Positions 7,671 to 18,100 of a DNA stretch of 64,000 nt are shown piece after piece. The notes beneath the pieces were generated by a model. The model made no database searches, had not been told where the DNA came from, and was given only the letters and a program-made list of their open reading frames with translations. Where the stretch lies: positions 1 to 64,000 of IMG/VR virus record IMGVR_UViG_3300027969_000043; one strand, 5' to 3'. A program made the translations under genes and the position numbers. The stretch's first letter is position 1; each line of letters starts with the position of its first letter. The stretch comes from a virus.

Positions 7671-10600
7671 TTATCCAATAAGTGATTTAATTTCATTTGC
7701 CAGTACAGGATAGTGTAACTTGTAAGGGCCAGTACAATTATGTGCTTCACCGTCTGATGCTGAATAACCAACACCTTGATTTAAAACTGTAACATTTGGT
7801 TGACCATTTAATACAGAATAATATGATATGACGTCAGTGTTATCATAAGTTGTTGTACCGTTTAATTTTGTACCGTATATTTTATTTATATCCCCATTAG
7901 GTTTATATTTTATATTTCCTATCCAACCACCACTTCCTCTGACAAATAGGTATTTTGCACTTGGAAATACTCTTCTAAGTTCTGTTAGTACTTTTAGTAA
8001 ATTGTTTGAATTTTGAAATCCATCATTAGTACCTATTGATACTACAACATTTTCTACCCCAGTGCTTACTGGATATTTTTTAAGTGCACCTATTAACCAT
8101 GTAGTGTCTTTTCCACCAAAATATAATGATGCATCACCTTGGGTTGGTGAAATTCTTCTTGCGGAAGAGCCTGCGGTTATTAAAATATTTTCTAAACAAA
8201 ATAACAATGAATCACCAACTAAAATGTTTTTTAAGGTTGTTGGTGTGTTGGTTGAAGTTGGTTGTGTTGATGAATTTAATGCTTGTGGGTTATAACCGCT
8301 TATTTTTTTAAATAATTTGAAATTATCTATCCCTACTTTAACAAATCCCTCTGTCATTATATCTGCATCATATTCATCATAATTTAGGTATCCACTTTTA
8401 CCCTTAAACGACCTTGTTATATATGGTTTATATACGTCATATTTTTTTCCCATTTGGAACATGCCAGCATATCCACTATTTGGGTCTGTATATGTTTGTA
8501 ACCCATTTTCCTGCATCCCCATTGTAATGATATTGTCAAGCGAAAAACCTTCATTTGGTTGTTCGTATTTTTTAAATATATCTTTAAGTCTTGAATATGG
8601 TCTACCCAAGTCATCCTTCGCACTACCATTGATTCGTGTTTGTGCCTCTGCTGCTTTTATTGGAAGTTGTTTAGTCCACACGTTAAGAAATCCATTGGCT
8701 AATTTTTTAGGGTCTGACCTATATAGTGTTGAAATGTCTGATTTTTTAACACCGTTATCTGCGACTAATGTACCTGGCCAATTGTCTGTGAAAAAATCAG
8801 TATTTACGTTGCTTTGATACGATGCTTGGGTACCACTAGCAACTTTGTAATGTTGAGATGCGCCATCAGGACCTTGTTGCCATGAAAAATATATCCAAAG
8901 TAAATCTGATGTTGATAATTCATAATTTGCTGTTCCTTTAACGGTAATAAAATCACAACCGCTATAAACAGCTTCTTTTCCATCTGGTTCTTTAGGATTT
9001 TTTACAACTGGGTCATATTGTGCGTTTGCTGGTATTGTTACGGTATTTTTTGGATTATTGACATATTTTGGTTCTTTCGTCTGCCATAGACATATTGCTG
9101 ATGTTCCGTGGTATTCAAAATGCCAAAACTCTTCGACACCGCTACCATCTCTTAAGCTGGTTGGCATCCAGAATCCATATCTCCAGCAATTTTCTAAAAA
9201 CCATTTTAGTGATATGTTTATATTTTGGTCAAAACCTCTTTTTAAATTATCCGCACTAGTTGATATTTGTAATGCATTACCATCAGCATCTATTGTTTGT
9301 AAATCAACAGCCAACCCCCATCCATGATAAGAAGTTCCAACAGCAGCAACAGCACCAGGGGGTTTTTTATTTTTTATATTATCTCTTACTAAATTTGTTT
9401 GTTTTGTTGCGTTACGATATAGGCTAGTAATAGTGATATAGTTTCCATCGCTAAATGTTTTATAATTATTTTGTTTTGCGTGTGTAACAAAATCAGTTAA
9501 CATTTTTTCTAACGCATTTGCAGCTTCTGTTATTAATGACTCGTTAAGTTCGTTTTCGTTGTCTGGGGCTGGAGCTTCTACCTGTGTACCAGCTTTTTGA
9601 TTACCAACACCGTTAGGTGCAACAACTTTTTTCATTGTTATTTGATTGTTTGTTTGAGTCAAATACGCATTTTTGCCATCATTTCTAAATATTGTTGCTG
9701 CAATAGGTGCTAATAGTTGAGTTGGGGTATACGTTACTGTACTACCAGCTGTTGCCGCTCCAATTTTTTGGCCAGATATCAATGAAGAATAAAGCGTCGC
9801 TTTATCTATCAATGGTGTTTTTGCTATTCTAATTCTTGTACCAGTAAATACGGTTGTCATATTATTTGGCACAATGCTATGAGTAACCTTTGTGATTAAA
9901 TAAGCACCATGAAACATTGGTATGTTATCCAATTGAAAATACATCATTGGTTGAATCATTGCATCGCCAAGCATTTCAACTTCAGCTTTATAGCTTCTTA
10001 CAGAATAAACATTGTATAGGTTTTGACCAACATATGACTGGTTTGCCGAACTTAGTGAGTTTGATATTGCGTCTGTTATTGCTAATGATTCGGCCGTTTC
10101 ATTAAATTCTGATTGGTCAAGCCTGATATCCTTAAATATGTTTTGATTTTGTTGTCCGTATTTAACAATAAATGCAGATGCAAAATCCTCCCAACTGGCT
10201 TTTTCTTCTGAAAAATCTTTAGGCCATGTTTTATCGTTTGTTATATCAAAACCATCGTTTGGATATTCCGAATCTGGACCGAAATCTAGCTTGGTTGATG
10301 TTTGCCCAACATATACGCAAACAAACGATGGGCCAGTTGCTGTTTCTTTTTGTGCCATATAATAAGGGTATGGTTCAAAAATGGAATGCAATTCTTTGGG
10401 GTCGTTAAAGTTAATAAAATTTGGTAATGCAATAAATTCAAAATTATTATCTGTTAATATTCTACCAAATAAATCATAAATGCTAGAATCAGGACTCTCA
10501 TACAGTTGATGCGTTACCATTACTGGATGTATTTGAAATTGTTTGCTAATATCTTCAAATGACCTACTGACAAATCTAAAACTATCAATAAGGTTTAATC

Positions 10601-13600
10601 CAGCAGGTGTTCCTTTACCGTATTCGGTATTTATGGCTGTATCGCCAGCTAATCTATATGGTTCATTTGTTCCTTTAGAACAACATTGAAATAATATATC
10701 ATTAAATGGTCTTGGGCTACCACCGACACCAGCAATCCATTTATCATATATTTTTTTACACGTTCTGTATATCTCTAATTTAATTTTTTCGTTTTCGCCT
10801 GGTGATACAATTGTTTTCTGGTCGTCAGTAACTTTGGCTATTAATGCTTGATTAATAGTATCGATATATTTTGCAAATTTTGATTTAAGAAATTTAGGTG
10901 TTGGGTTTGTATCTTTTATACCATTTGACCATATAAATACTGAGTTATTTTCAATATATTTATGTGAAAAAAGTAATTCTTTTAATTTTTTTTCTGCTGG
11001 ACCATTTAGTTTATATTCAATAAATAAATTATAATCAAATTTACCTAGTGTTGGTAATGCGTAAATATATGTCATAACTGAATAGTTATCCTCTAGTTTA
11101 CCAATATTTAATTTATTACCATATAGTTCGTTCATTTTGGCAAGCGTGTTAACGGTTATCTCGGTGTATGTACCATTAACGTCATATTCTTCCAAAGATT
11201 TTGCATCAGTTTTAACAACTGTGCTACTTCTTAATATGTCCCATTGTGCTTTCCACTGGCTATCGCCAAAAAATGCTGTTCCGTCCCCTTTGGTTATATC
11301 CAAAAGTGGTATGATATCATTTGTAAACTCTTCTTTAACAAATGTATCAAATTCACTAACAAATAAATCTTGAACTTTTGGTGGTAGTGCTAAAATTTCT
11401 GGGTCGATTTTTTCATAAGACATACCAAGTCTATCACAAAAAAACATTGAAAAATTGCTTTGGTTATCATTTAAAGCATCGTTACCAGTTGCAACTTGTA
11501 ATCCAAAAATATTTAAATTTGTTTTAGACGTTTCAAATGAAATAACCTCTGGATAAGCTTTTAAATATTCGTCATTTTTTGGATAATCGTCGTCATTTGT
11601 ACTAAACCCAGGTATTAAAGATTCGTTACCTATTTTAAACGTTACTGGTATTTTTCCAGCTAACCCTTCTCTGTATCTCCAAATTAAAGAGCCTATAAAT
11701 GCTGGCCATAATTTTGGAACTTTAACAAATCCATTTCTTATAGCAAATGTATTAAAAATTTCTTTTTGTTTAAAAATACCAACATCATCTGTTATACTCA
11801 ATATTCCAGTAGACCTTGATGATTTTCCAACTAGTCCTTTCCAAGGAAAACAATGTAAAAATAAAAAAGCTTTTGGATAAACGCTTGTTTGTGCGTTATA
11901 TAACCTACTACCAAACAATGAAAAGTTAAAAGAATATTTCCTAGTCTGTGCAGCAAAATTAAAAAATGGAAAAGAAACTTGGTCTTGTGTTGTTTCGTTT
12001 GAAAACAATGTTATATTTTTACCAACTGATTCGTGGTTATTTGAAAGTACATTATATCTTTCTCCTGGTATAAAAGTATCAATATATTCACTTGTTGTTA
12101 TATTTTCAAATGTATAAGCGGCAAAAGCACCACCAGAAAAAGTTAAATCAAGAGGCGTTTCACTATTAATTCTTCGTGTTGATAACCCATTTTGAATTCC
12201 TTCCCAACCATTTTCAATTAGCGGATTATCATAAAAAATACTATGATAACCTAACTGACCAGCACCATATTCAGATTTTGAGGAGTAATCGACCGATGAG
12301 TATTCTTGGACGCCATACTTACCATTACTAAGAAAAAAATCAGCATCTACTGGTGAAGTTAAATCGTTAGACAATAAGTCGTATTTAAAAATACTTGGAC
12401 CCCTAGCAAGAGGTGGTTGCGTCGTTATACTATCGTAATCATCGGCGCCAATAATACTAATATATTTTGCGGTATCTGCAGATTCGGCGTTATCATCGTA
12501 TTTTACACTCCCAGACCTATTTGATAATTTAAAATCAGAATAATTACCATAGTAAGGGTTTGTTATACTGTTAAAACCTTTATCAGCAGGTATTTCGTAT
12601 CTATTAAAAGGAGTACTTCCTTTAAATGGTATTTCAATATATTTATAATCCCAATGTTCAATATTATTATATGTGGATGCTGATAGTAGATTTTTTTCTG
12701 TACCATTAACAATACCTTTTACTGCAGAATATTTATCAACTGTATTGTAATTGCTAGTTAATGCTGGTAAAATAATTTTATTTGTTTTGTATTTTTGAAT
12801 TATTAACTCCGCTTCAGCCTTTGCAAATGATTCTATTTCTTTATCATCAATTAAGTTGCTAGGTTGCCAACCTAATACACCAGCAGCTCTTAAAACAATA
12901 AGTCTGGCAATATCATCTTGATTTGCGCTGTCTGGTAATCTATCGTATGGAGTTTTATCTGGTATTGACCTAATTGAATCAATTGGGCTAAATGCTTGCC
13001 AAGCTACAACACCATTTGAGTTTAATTGTACTGCCTCGTCCTCTTGTATATTTTTAACCATTTGTACGTACAAATCTTCAACGAATTTAACTTCTGGTAC
13101 TAGAAGTGGGTTTTCAAGAACACCCGCAGAACCAAGATATCTTTCCACATCGTTTTCAATGTATTCTGGCCATGGATATATTACAGCGTCATCAGTTTTT
13201 TTAATATCTAATCTTTGATTGTCAAGAGATTGTGATTTGAATTTTTTTAATTCATCAATTCTAGTTGTTTCTAGATACCTTGAAGAAACCTTAAACATTA
13301 GTTCTAGGAATATTTCAATATGTGCTGTAAACATTTTAAAAATATTCCTTATATTTGGTTCAAATGTTAACTTGCTTTCAATTGCATCTGCAATATCTAA
13401 AGCTAATGAGTCTGTAAAATCTTTTTGAGCTTTTTCTAATTCTGTTCTAGCATCTTGTATATATTGTCTAGTTTCTGTAACATCGCGTACTATAATATAT
13501 GCCTCACTAGGTGATACCGTTTTTGGTAATGCATTTTGAAATCTTTTTACAATACCACTAATTACTTCATTATTGGTACCGTCTATTAAATCTTCATAAC

Positions 13601-14792
13601 TTTCTTTTATATTATCAATCATGTCGGCGTTATTAACACCACCAGTTGGGCCAATTAATTCATTTACTTTTGCTATCGCCCCACCAGTAATTTGATTTGT
13701 TTCTATTAATTTTGCGCTCAATAAATTGCCAACCTTTGTGTTATATGCATCGCGTTTTTTTTTATATTCTTCTCTAAAAGTCTTACCAATTTTATACACA
13801 TTAGTATTTTTATATGCATCTCCAAAACTAGTTTCGCCCTCTTTACGTGGGTCTGGAAAAAAAACAATACTAGTTTGATAAGGCTCGGTTGTATCTCCAA
13901 GTATTGCCTCGCATATTGTTGGGTTTTTAAGGTCTCCAATGTAGCTATCTACTAAACCCTCGATAACCGTTAAATCACCCTGTAATTCATTAATTAATGC
14001 TACGTTATTTCTATTTACATTTGATGTATTTGCTAATTGTTCTTCCACTAATTTATCAATGTTATTCATATCTTTCATGAATTGATTGATAGAAATGGTA
14101 TCTTTACTTTTTAATAAATCAATTCCATCTGGTGTTCTAACAGCAGCTCTCAGATATCCAAGAATCATATCAGCAAACATCGCATATGTATAACCAACAA
14201 AGCTTGCACTAATTTCAAAATTACCAGTTTGTGAATTAAATTTAGTGTTGCATTTAACCATGTGTAAACAATATACAACAGGTTTACCATAAAACCCTTT
14301 GATTTTTAATTCAAATAATGGATAGGGTAATCTAAATAAAACATTATATATTGATTTTGCACCAGATTGGAAAATTGCTCCACCTCTAACATCAATAAAA
14401 TCTATATTGACCATTGGTGCATATGATGAGTTGAACTCTATTTGAATATTAGTAATTCCTAATGCTTCTTCAATTATATTTTCAGTTCCTAAGTCTGTAT
14501 AGCTAGTGGTTAAAAAATTACCATAACCTGTACTTCCGTCTTTTTTACCTTTGATAAAATTTACAATACTAGAACCTTCGCTATTTTTTTTTTGTGTACC
14601 GTTTTGAGTATTAATTAATACGCTTCTTGCTTTTTGTGTTGTAAGCAATTCAACAATAATACATAATTCTTCTGGCGGTACGGACATGTTATAATTTGTA
14701 TCACCAAAAATACTATCATTATATTGATAACCAAAATCGTTTGGGTCAACTATGCTGAATCTGCCACTACCTTTTCTATCACCTTTAGCCAT
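7671..14792 (-). CDS. Giant baseplate hub protein with M15 peptidase, lysozyme-like and SGNH hydrolase domains
   Basis: The product has 2373 residues. The N-terminal region (about 60-220; TNIQIEFNSSYAPMVNIDF, then FELKIKGFYGKPVVYCLHM) looks like a T4 gp27-type baseplate hub. Near residues 1780-1900 lies a VanY-like M15 carboxypeptidase domain, with SYHGWGLAVDL (His, Asp ligands) and EFWHFEYHG (His). Near 2085-2150 is a lysozyme or transglycosylase-like segment with a candidate catalytic Glu in MGMQENGLQ, then SGYAGMFQMG. The C-terminus (about 2185-2373) is an SGNH/GDSL esterase: VGDSLLF, SIGTNDG and a late HYPVL histidine. It should puncture the envelope and open peptidoglycan at the tail tip. 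T4 splits such roles between gp27 and gp5. The gene is followed by a separate host-type promoter. Confidence 0.75.
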   Translation of the reverse strand: MAKGDRKGSGRFSIVDPNDFGYQYNDSIFGDTNYNMSVPPEELCIIVELLTTQKARSVLINTQNGTQKKNSEGSSIVNFIKGKKDGSTGYGNFLTTSYTDLGTENIIEEALGITNIQIEFNSSYAPMVNIDFIDVRGGAIFQSGAKSIYNVLFRLPYPLFELKIKGFYGKPVVYCLHMVKCNTKFNSQTGNFEISASFVGYTYAMFADMILGYLRAAVRTPDGIDLLKSKDTISINQFMKDMNNIDKLVEEQLANTSNVNRNNVALINELQGDLTVIEGLVDSYIGDLKNPTICEAILGDTTEPYQTSIVFFPDPRKEGETSFGDAYKNTNVYKIGKTFREEYKKKRDAYNTKVGNLLSAKLIETNQITGGAIAKVNELIGPTGGVNNADMIDNIKESYEDLIDGTNNEVISGIVKRFQNALPKTVSPSEAYIIVRDVTETRQYIQDARTELEKAQKDFTDSLALDIADAIESKLTFEPNIRNIFKMFTAHIEIFLELMFKVSSRYLETTRIDELKKFKSQSLDNQRLDIKKTDDAVIYPWPEYIENDVERYLGSAGVLENPLLVPEVKFVEDLYVQMVKNIQEDEAVQLNSNGVVAWQAFSPIDSIRSIPDKTPYDRLPDSANQDDIARLIVLRAAGVLGWQPSNLIDDKEIESFAKAEAELIIQKYKTNKIILPALTSNYNTVDKYSAVKGIVNGTEKNLLSASTYNNIEHWDYKYIEIPFKGSTPFNRYEIPADKGFNSITNPYYGNYSDFKLSNRSGSVKYDDNAESADTAKYISIIGADDYDSITTQPPLARGPSIFKYDLLSNDLTSPVDADFFLSNGKYGVQEYSSVDYSSKSEYGAGQLGYHSIFYDNPLIENGWEGIQNGLSTRRINSETPLDLTFSGGAFAAYTFENITTSEYIDTFIPGERYNVLSNNHESVGKNITLFSNETTQDQVSFPFFNFAAQTRKYSFNFSLFGSRLYNAQTSVYPKAFLFLHCFPWKGLVGKSSRSTGILSITDDVGIFKQKEIFNTFAIRNGFVKVPKLWPAFIGSLIWRYREGLAGKIPVTFKIGNESLIPGFSTNDDDYPKNDEYLKAYPEVISFETSKTNLNIFGLQVATGNDALNDNQSNFSMFFCDRLGMSYEKIDPEILALPPKVQDLFVSEFDTFVKEEFTNDIIPLLDITKGDGTAFFGDSQWKAQWDILRSSTVVKTDAKSLEEYDVNGTYTEITVNTLAKMNELYGNKLNIGKLEDNYSVMTYIYALPTLGKFDYNLFIEYKLNGPAEKKLKELLFSHKYIENNSVFIWSNGIKDTNPTPKFLKSKFAKYIDTINQALIAKVTDDQKTIVSPGENEKIKLEIYRTCKKIYDKWIAGVGGSPRPFNDILFQCCSKGTNEPYRLAGDTAINTEYGKGTPAGLNLIDSFRFVSRSFEDISKQFQIHPVMVTHQLYESPDSSIYDLFGRILTDNNFEFIALPNFINFNDPKELHSIFEPYPYYMAQKETATGPSFVCVYVGQTSTKLDFGPDSEYPNDGFDITNDKTWPKDFSEEKASWEDFASAFIVKYGQQNQNIFKDIRLDQSEFNETAESLAITDAISNSLSSANQSYVGQNLYNVYSVRSYKAEVEMLGDAMIQPMMYFQLDNIPMFHGAYLITKVTHSIVPNNMTTVFTGTRIRIAKTPLIDKATLYSSLISGQKIGAATAGSTVTYTPTQLLAPIAATIFRNDGKNAYLTQTNNQITMKKVVAPNGVGNQKAGTQVEAPAPDNENELNESLITEAANALEKMLTDFVTHAKQNNYKTFSDGNYITITSLYRNATKQTNLVRDNIKNKKPPGAVAAVGTSYHGWGLAVDLQTIDADGNALQISTSADNLKRGFDQNINISLKWFLENCWRYGFWMPTSLRDGSGVEEFWHFEYHGTSAICLWQTKEPKYVNNPKNTVTIPANAQYDPVVKNPKEPDGKEAVYSGCDFITVKGTANYELSTSDLLWIYFSWQQGPDGASQHYKVASGTQASYQSNVNTDFFTDNWPGTLVADNGVKKSDISTLYRSDPKKLANGFLNVWTKQLPIKAAEAQTRINGSAKDDLGRPYSRLKDIFKKYEQPNEGFSLDNIITMGMQENGLQTYTDPNSGYAGMFQMGKKYDVYKPYITRSFKGKSGYLNYDEYDADIMTEGFVKVGIDNFKLFKKISGYNPQALNSSTQPTSTNTPTTLKNILVGDSLLFCLENILITAGSSARRISPTQGDASLYFGGKDTTWLIGALKKYPVSTGVENVVVSIGTNDGFQNSNNLLKVLTELRRVFPSAKYLFVRGSGGWIGNIKYKPNGDINKIYGTKLNGTTTYDNTDVISYYSVLNGQPNVTVLNQGVGYSASDGEAHNCTGPYKLHYPVLANEIKSLIG

Positions 14793-14818
14793 GCTGTAAA
14801 TTGTTTTTTATTCTAAAA

Positions 14819-15139
14819 TTATACCCCATAAAGTAGTTTATAATTGTTTACTAATTGTATATATCTGCCTATTGCATCTTCAAAAGGAAACGGTACAACG
14901 ATTATTGTTTGGTCGGGTATTAAAAACTCCAAACCCCCAAATTGTGGGTTTGCAGACATTATTAACCAACCAAAGTATGGTGAATTATAATACGCATTGC
15001 TTACTTTGTCAAGTCTTGTTTCACCTAATTTATATAATACAGTTTTATCACCGCTTGTTTGGGTCAGCGTAAGGCCAGGTATTGGCTTCATCTTATCGTT
15101 ACTTCTAAATTCTTCGTATCTATCGAAATATCTTGGCAT
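14819..15139 (-). CDS. LysM-like baseplate wedge protein (T4 gp53-type)
   Basis: The 106-residue protein is dominated by one LysM-like fold: YKLGETRLDKVSNAYYNSPY, then GWLIMSANPQFGG, then FLIPDQTIIVVPFPF. This matches the pattern of gp53 wedge proteins and of the tail protein X family, where LysM helps attach baseplate parts to each other. It lies between the two giant baseplate genes, 15 bases from the upstream one and 26 from the hub. The short C-terminal helix (GRYIQLVNNYKLLYGV) is extra to LysM. The assignment to gp53 rather than another LysM tail protein is inferred from position. Confidence 0.62.
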   Translation of the reverse strand: MPRYFDRYEEFRSNDKMKPIPGLTLTQTSGDKTVLYKLGETRLDKVSNAYYNSPYFGWLIMSANPQFGGLEFLIPDQTIIVVPFPFEDAIGRYIQLVNNYKLLYGV

Positions 15140-15153
15140 ATGTTTTTATTTTT

Positions 15154-18100
15154 TTATTTTGGTGGTTTTGTTACTGGTAATGTGTATTTAGCAAATTTTT
15201 GCCAGAAAGTACAAGTTTCTGTACCAATTTTTGATGAGAGGTTTATAAAATCACCTAATGCTACTAATTCTACACTGCTAGCGTCAGAAGGGAAATTTTT
15301 CTTAATGTTTTCAAGCAATCCTACTGTTGGTGGGTTTGTATTTGGATTTCCGTCATAATTTTCATTTGCTACCGCTAGGCTAGTTGCACTACCCCTGCTT
15401 GAGAATCCAACCCAAGCTTTTCCATCAGTACTTCTATCTATGGTAGCGGTCCAAGTAACTACAGGCCCCTTTACCGTAACTTCTACAGATATGACCGTTG
15501 GATTTATTCCAGCATCATATAGTGCATATAAAACTTTTGCAACTTTAGTATTCATTTCACCGACATTTCTAGAAACTCCATTAATTGTTGTACTTTGAAA
15601 TGCGTGTAGCTTGTCACGATTGTTACCAAAGTTAAATGTTGTTACGTCATAACTATCTTTTAAAGCATATGGTAATTGATATGGTGATGTTGGTGTAGAT
15701 GTTGGAGGCGGTGCTGGTGTATTGTCTAGATAAAAACTAATACCTGGTTGTCCGCCAGTTTCCCAATTTATTATAAATCGACTACTAGGGTCTTTTTGTG
15801 CTGCCAATATATTATTTTTATTATCTTCGTCAATATCTCCCAAATCTAAAACTCCCTGCCAAGTTGTACCTTTTTCCCAAGCTTTACCACTAGGTTGGTC
15901 TGCGGCTACTTCTGTATTTGCCACAATAACTTGACTACTTGAATCAGAACCAGAATCAAACACAACTGAGGTGTCGTCATTTCTACTAACATTAAATGTT
16001 CCGTCAACACCTAAACCAAGATTAAGGCTAGCACCATTTATATTTGCCTTTATGGTAACCATACCTTTATATGTTTTTGATGATTGTAATGCAAATGTTG
16101 GTAATTTATCTGTTCTACCCCATTCAAAATCAACGGTTATACTATTCAATGATTTATCATAAGGATAAACTTTTTTAATATTAATTGCATTAACAACATC
16201 AGCATCTTTACTATTACTAGCAGCTACTGGTGTTGGTGGTGCTGGTGCTGGTGTTACCGATGATGGTGTGGTTGGTTGTGTAAATGGTTGACTTACTAGA
16301 TTTAATTTATTAGGGTTGGTTGCCCCGTCAGGGTAATAGTCAACATTTAGCGTATATGTACCATCTTTTTTATCATTAACAATACAGCTTTGAGCATTTG
16401 CTCCTAAACAAACATTCGACACAATTTTACCCGAGTCATCTTTAAATTGTGTATTACCAACTTTCATAAAGTCATAGTTAGGGTCAATAATTCTTAACAC
16501 TAAATATTTACCAGTTGTTTGTTCTAAATTAAAATAACTAGCATCATTACCTTGTAATGTGCTAAACTCACCTAAATAATCAATAGTTATACCAGGTTTG
16601 CTTACGTTCGTATTTGCAGTATTGGTTAGCATTTCTGTATTTAATTGTACCTTTGTTGTATCGTTATACACTAACGTTTCTAGGCTATATTGTTTACCCT
16701 CTGTAAGCCCAGTGCACGGTGGTGTTACATTAGCAAGAGGAATTGAAAGAGCATTATCCTTTGTATTTTTTTTAAATGAAAAAGGGTCAAATTGAAGTAG
16801 TTGAGTACTATCGCTAGTGTCAAGATGTATATATTGATATTGTTCAAGTCCGTCAGCGCTTTTTATTGTCGATTTAACATTTAGTTTATACTGACTAAGT
16901 TCAGGTCTTGTTGGGTCTCCGTTATTATAAAGATTAAAACTAATAACCCCGTTTTTATTGTTTGTATTTGTAGTTGTTACATCTTTTACCGTTAAATTTT
17001 TAATAGCAGATTCTTGTTCTTGTTGAGAATTTGTTAATCCGTTAACATCTATATCATAACTACATGGGATTGAAACACCAGCAAAACTAAATACAATTTT
17101 ATATGGTATTTCATTTCCCTCAATTAATTCAGGTGTTTTTGGTTCTGTATTTGAAAAGTATAAATTATTGACTACCGAATTTGATTTTGTGAATGCGCTA
17201 GATACATCTATTGGTGTTTTCCATACATAGGTATCTTTTTCATTGATTTTACTAATTAGTGTTACCGTTAACTTGTAATCCTGAGATAATTCTACAGTTT
17301 TATCTGTTGCGTTAATAAAAAAGGAGATATAATTACCTTTGGTAGCATCTTTAAGTACTTTTAAATCTGGGTTTGACGTATCTGATTCTGATACACCTAT
17401 AGAAATTATTTGACCGTCGCTATCACATTTGGTTTCTGATTTGGTTACGATTCCTGTTGCTGTATCAAATATAATTTCACACGTTGGGTCATTAACACCC
17501 ACTAGTTGTATTGATACATTATATTCGCCACTATCAATTAATGATTGTGGTGGTGGGTTATCACCCCATATACCATTATCAGTTGGTGTACAATAAAAAT
17601 TATTATTCTCTGGTGCGTATGTTTTATTATCTTCAGCATAAAATAGTTTATTTGGATTAGTTGCTACATATATAACACTTAAATCGTTTATATCGTAAAC
17701 ATTAATATATGAGTCATATGGTTGTAATATTTTTACTGCTGAGTCATTATAATCAAATCTAAAACCAATAATATCTTCAAAAAAAGAAATTGGTTCATTT
17801 TTTTCATCTTGTACATTAAACCAATATAGGTTATCTTTATCTCTTTCACAAGAAGATGAAGTACCATCACCACCTTGAGTATCTGAGCTTGTTTGTTTTT
17901 TATCTTCATCACTAGTTGCTGTTTGGTCAACAGTCGGAGGTGCATACGTTGGTACTGTATCGCCAAAAGCTCCCATAGAAGTGGTAACGGAATCAAGACC
18001 TAGTACCAAGCCGTATGCTGTTTCTTGTGTACCTTCTGGCATTAGTTCTGTTTTAGAAGCAAATGTTGTTCTTGTATTTTCCCCCTTGTAATTCTTATCA

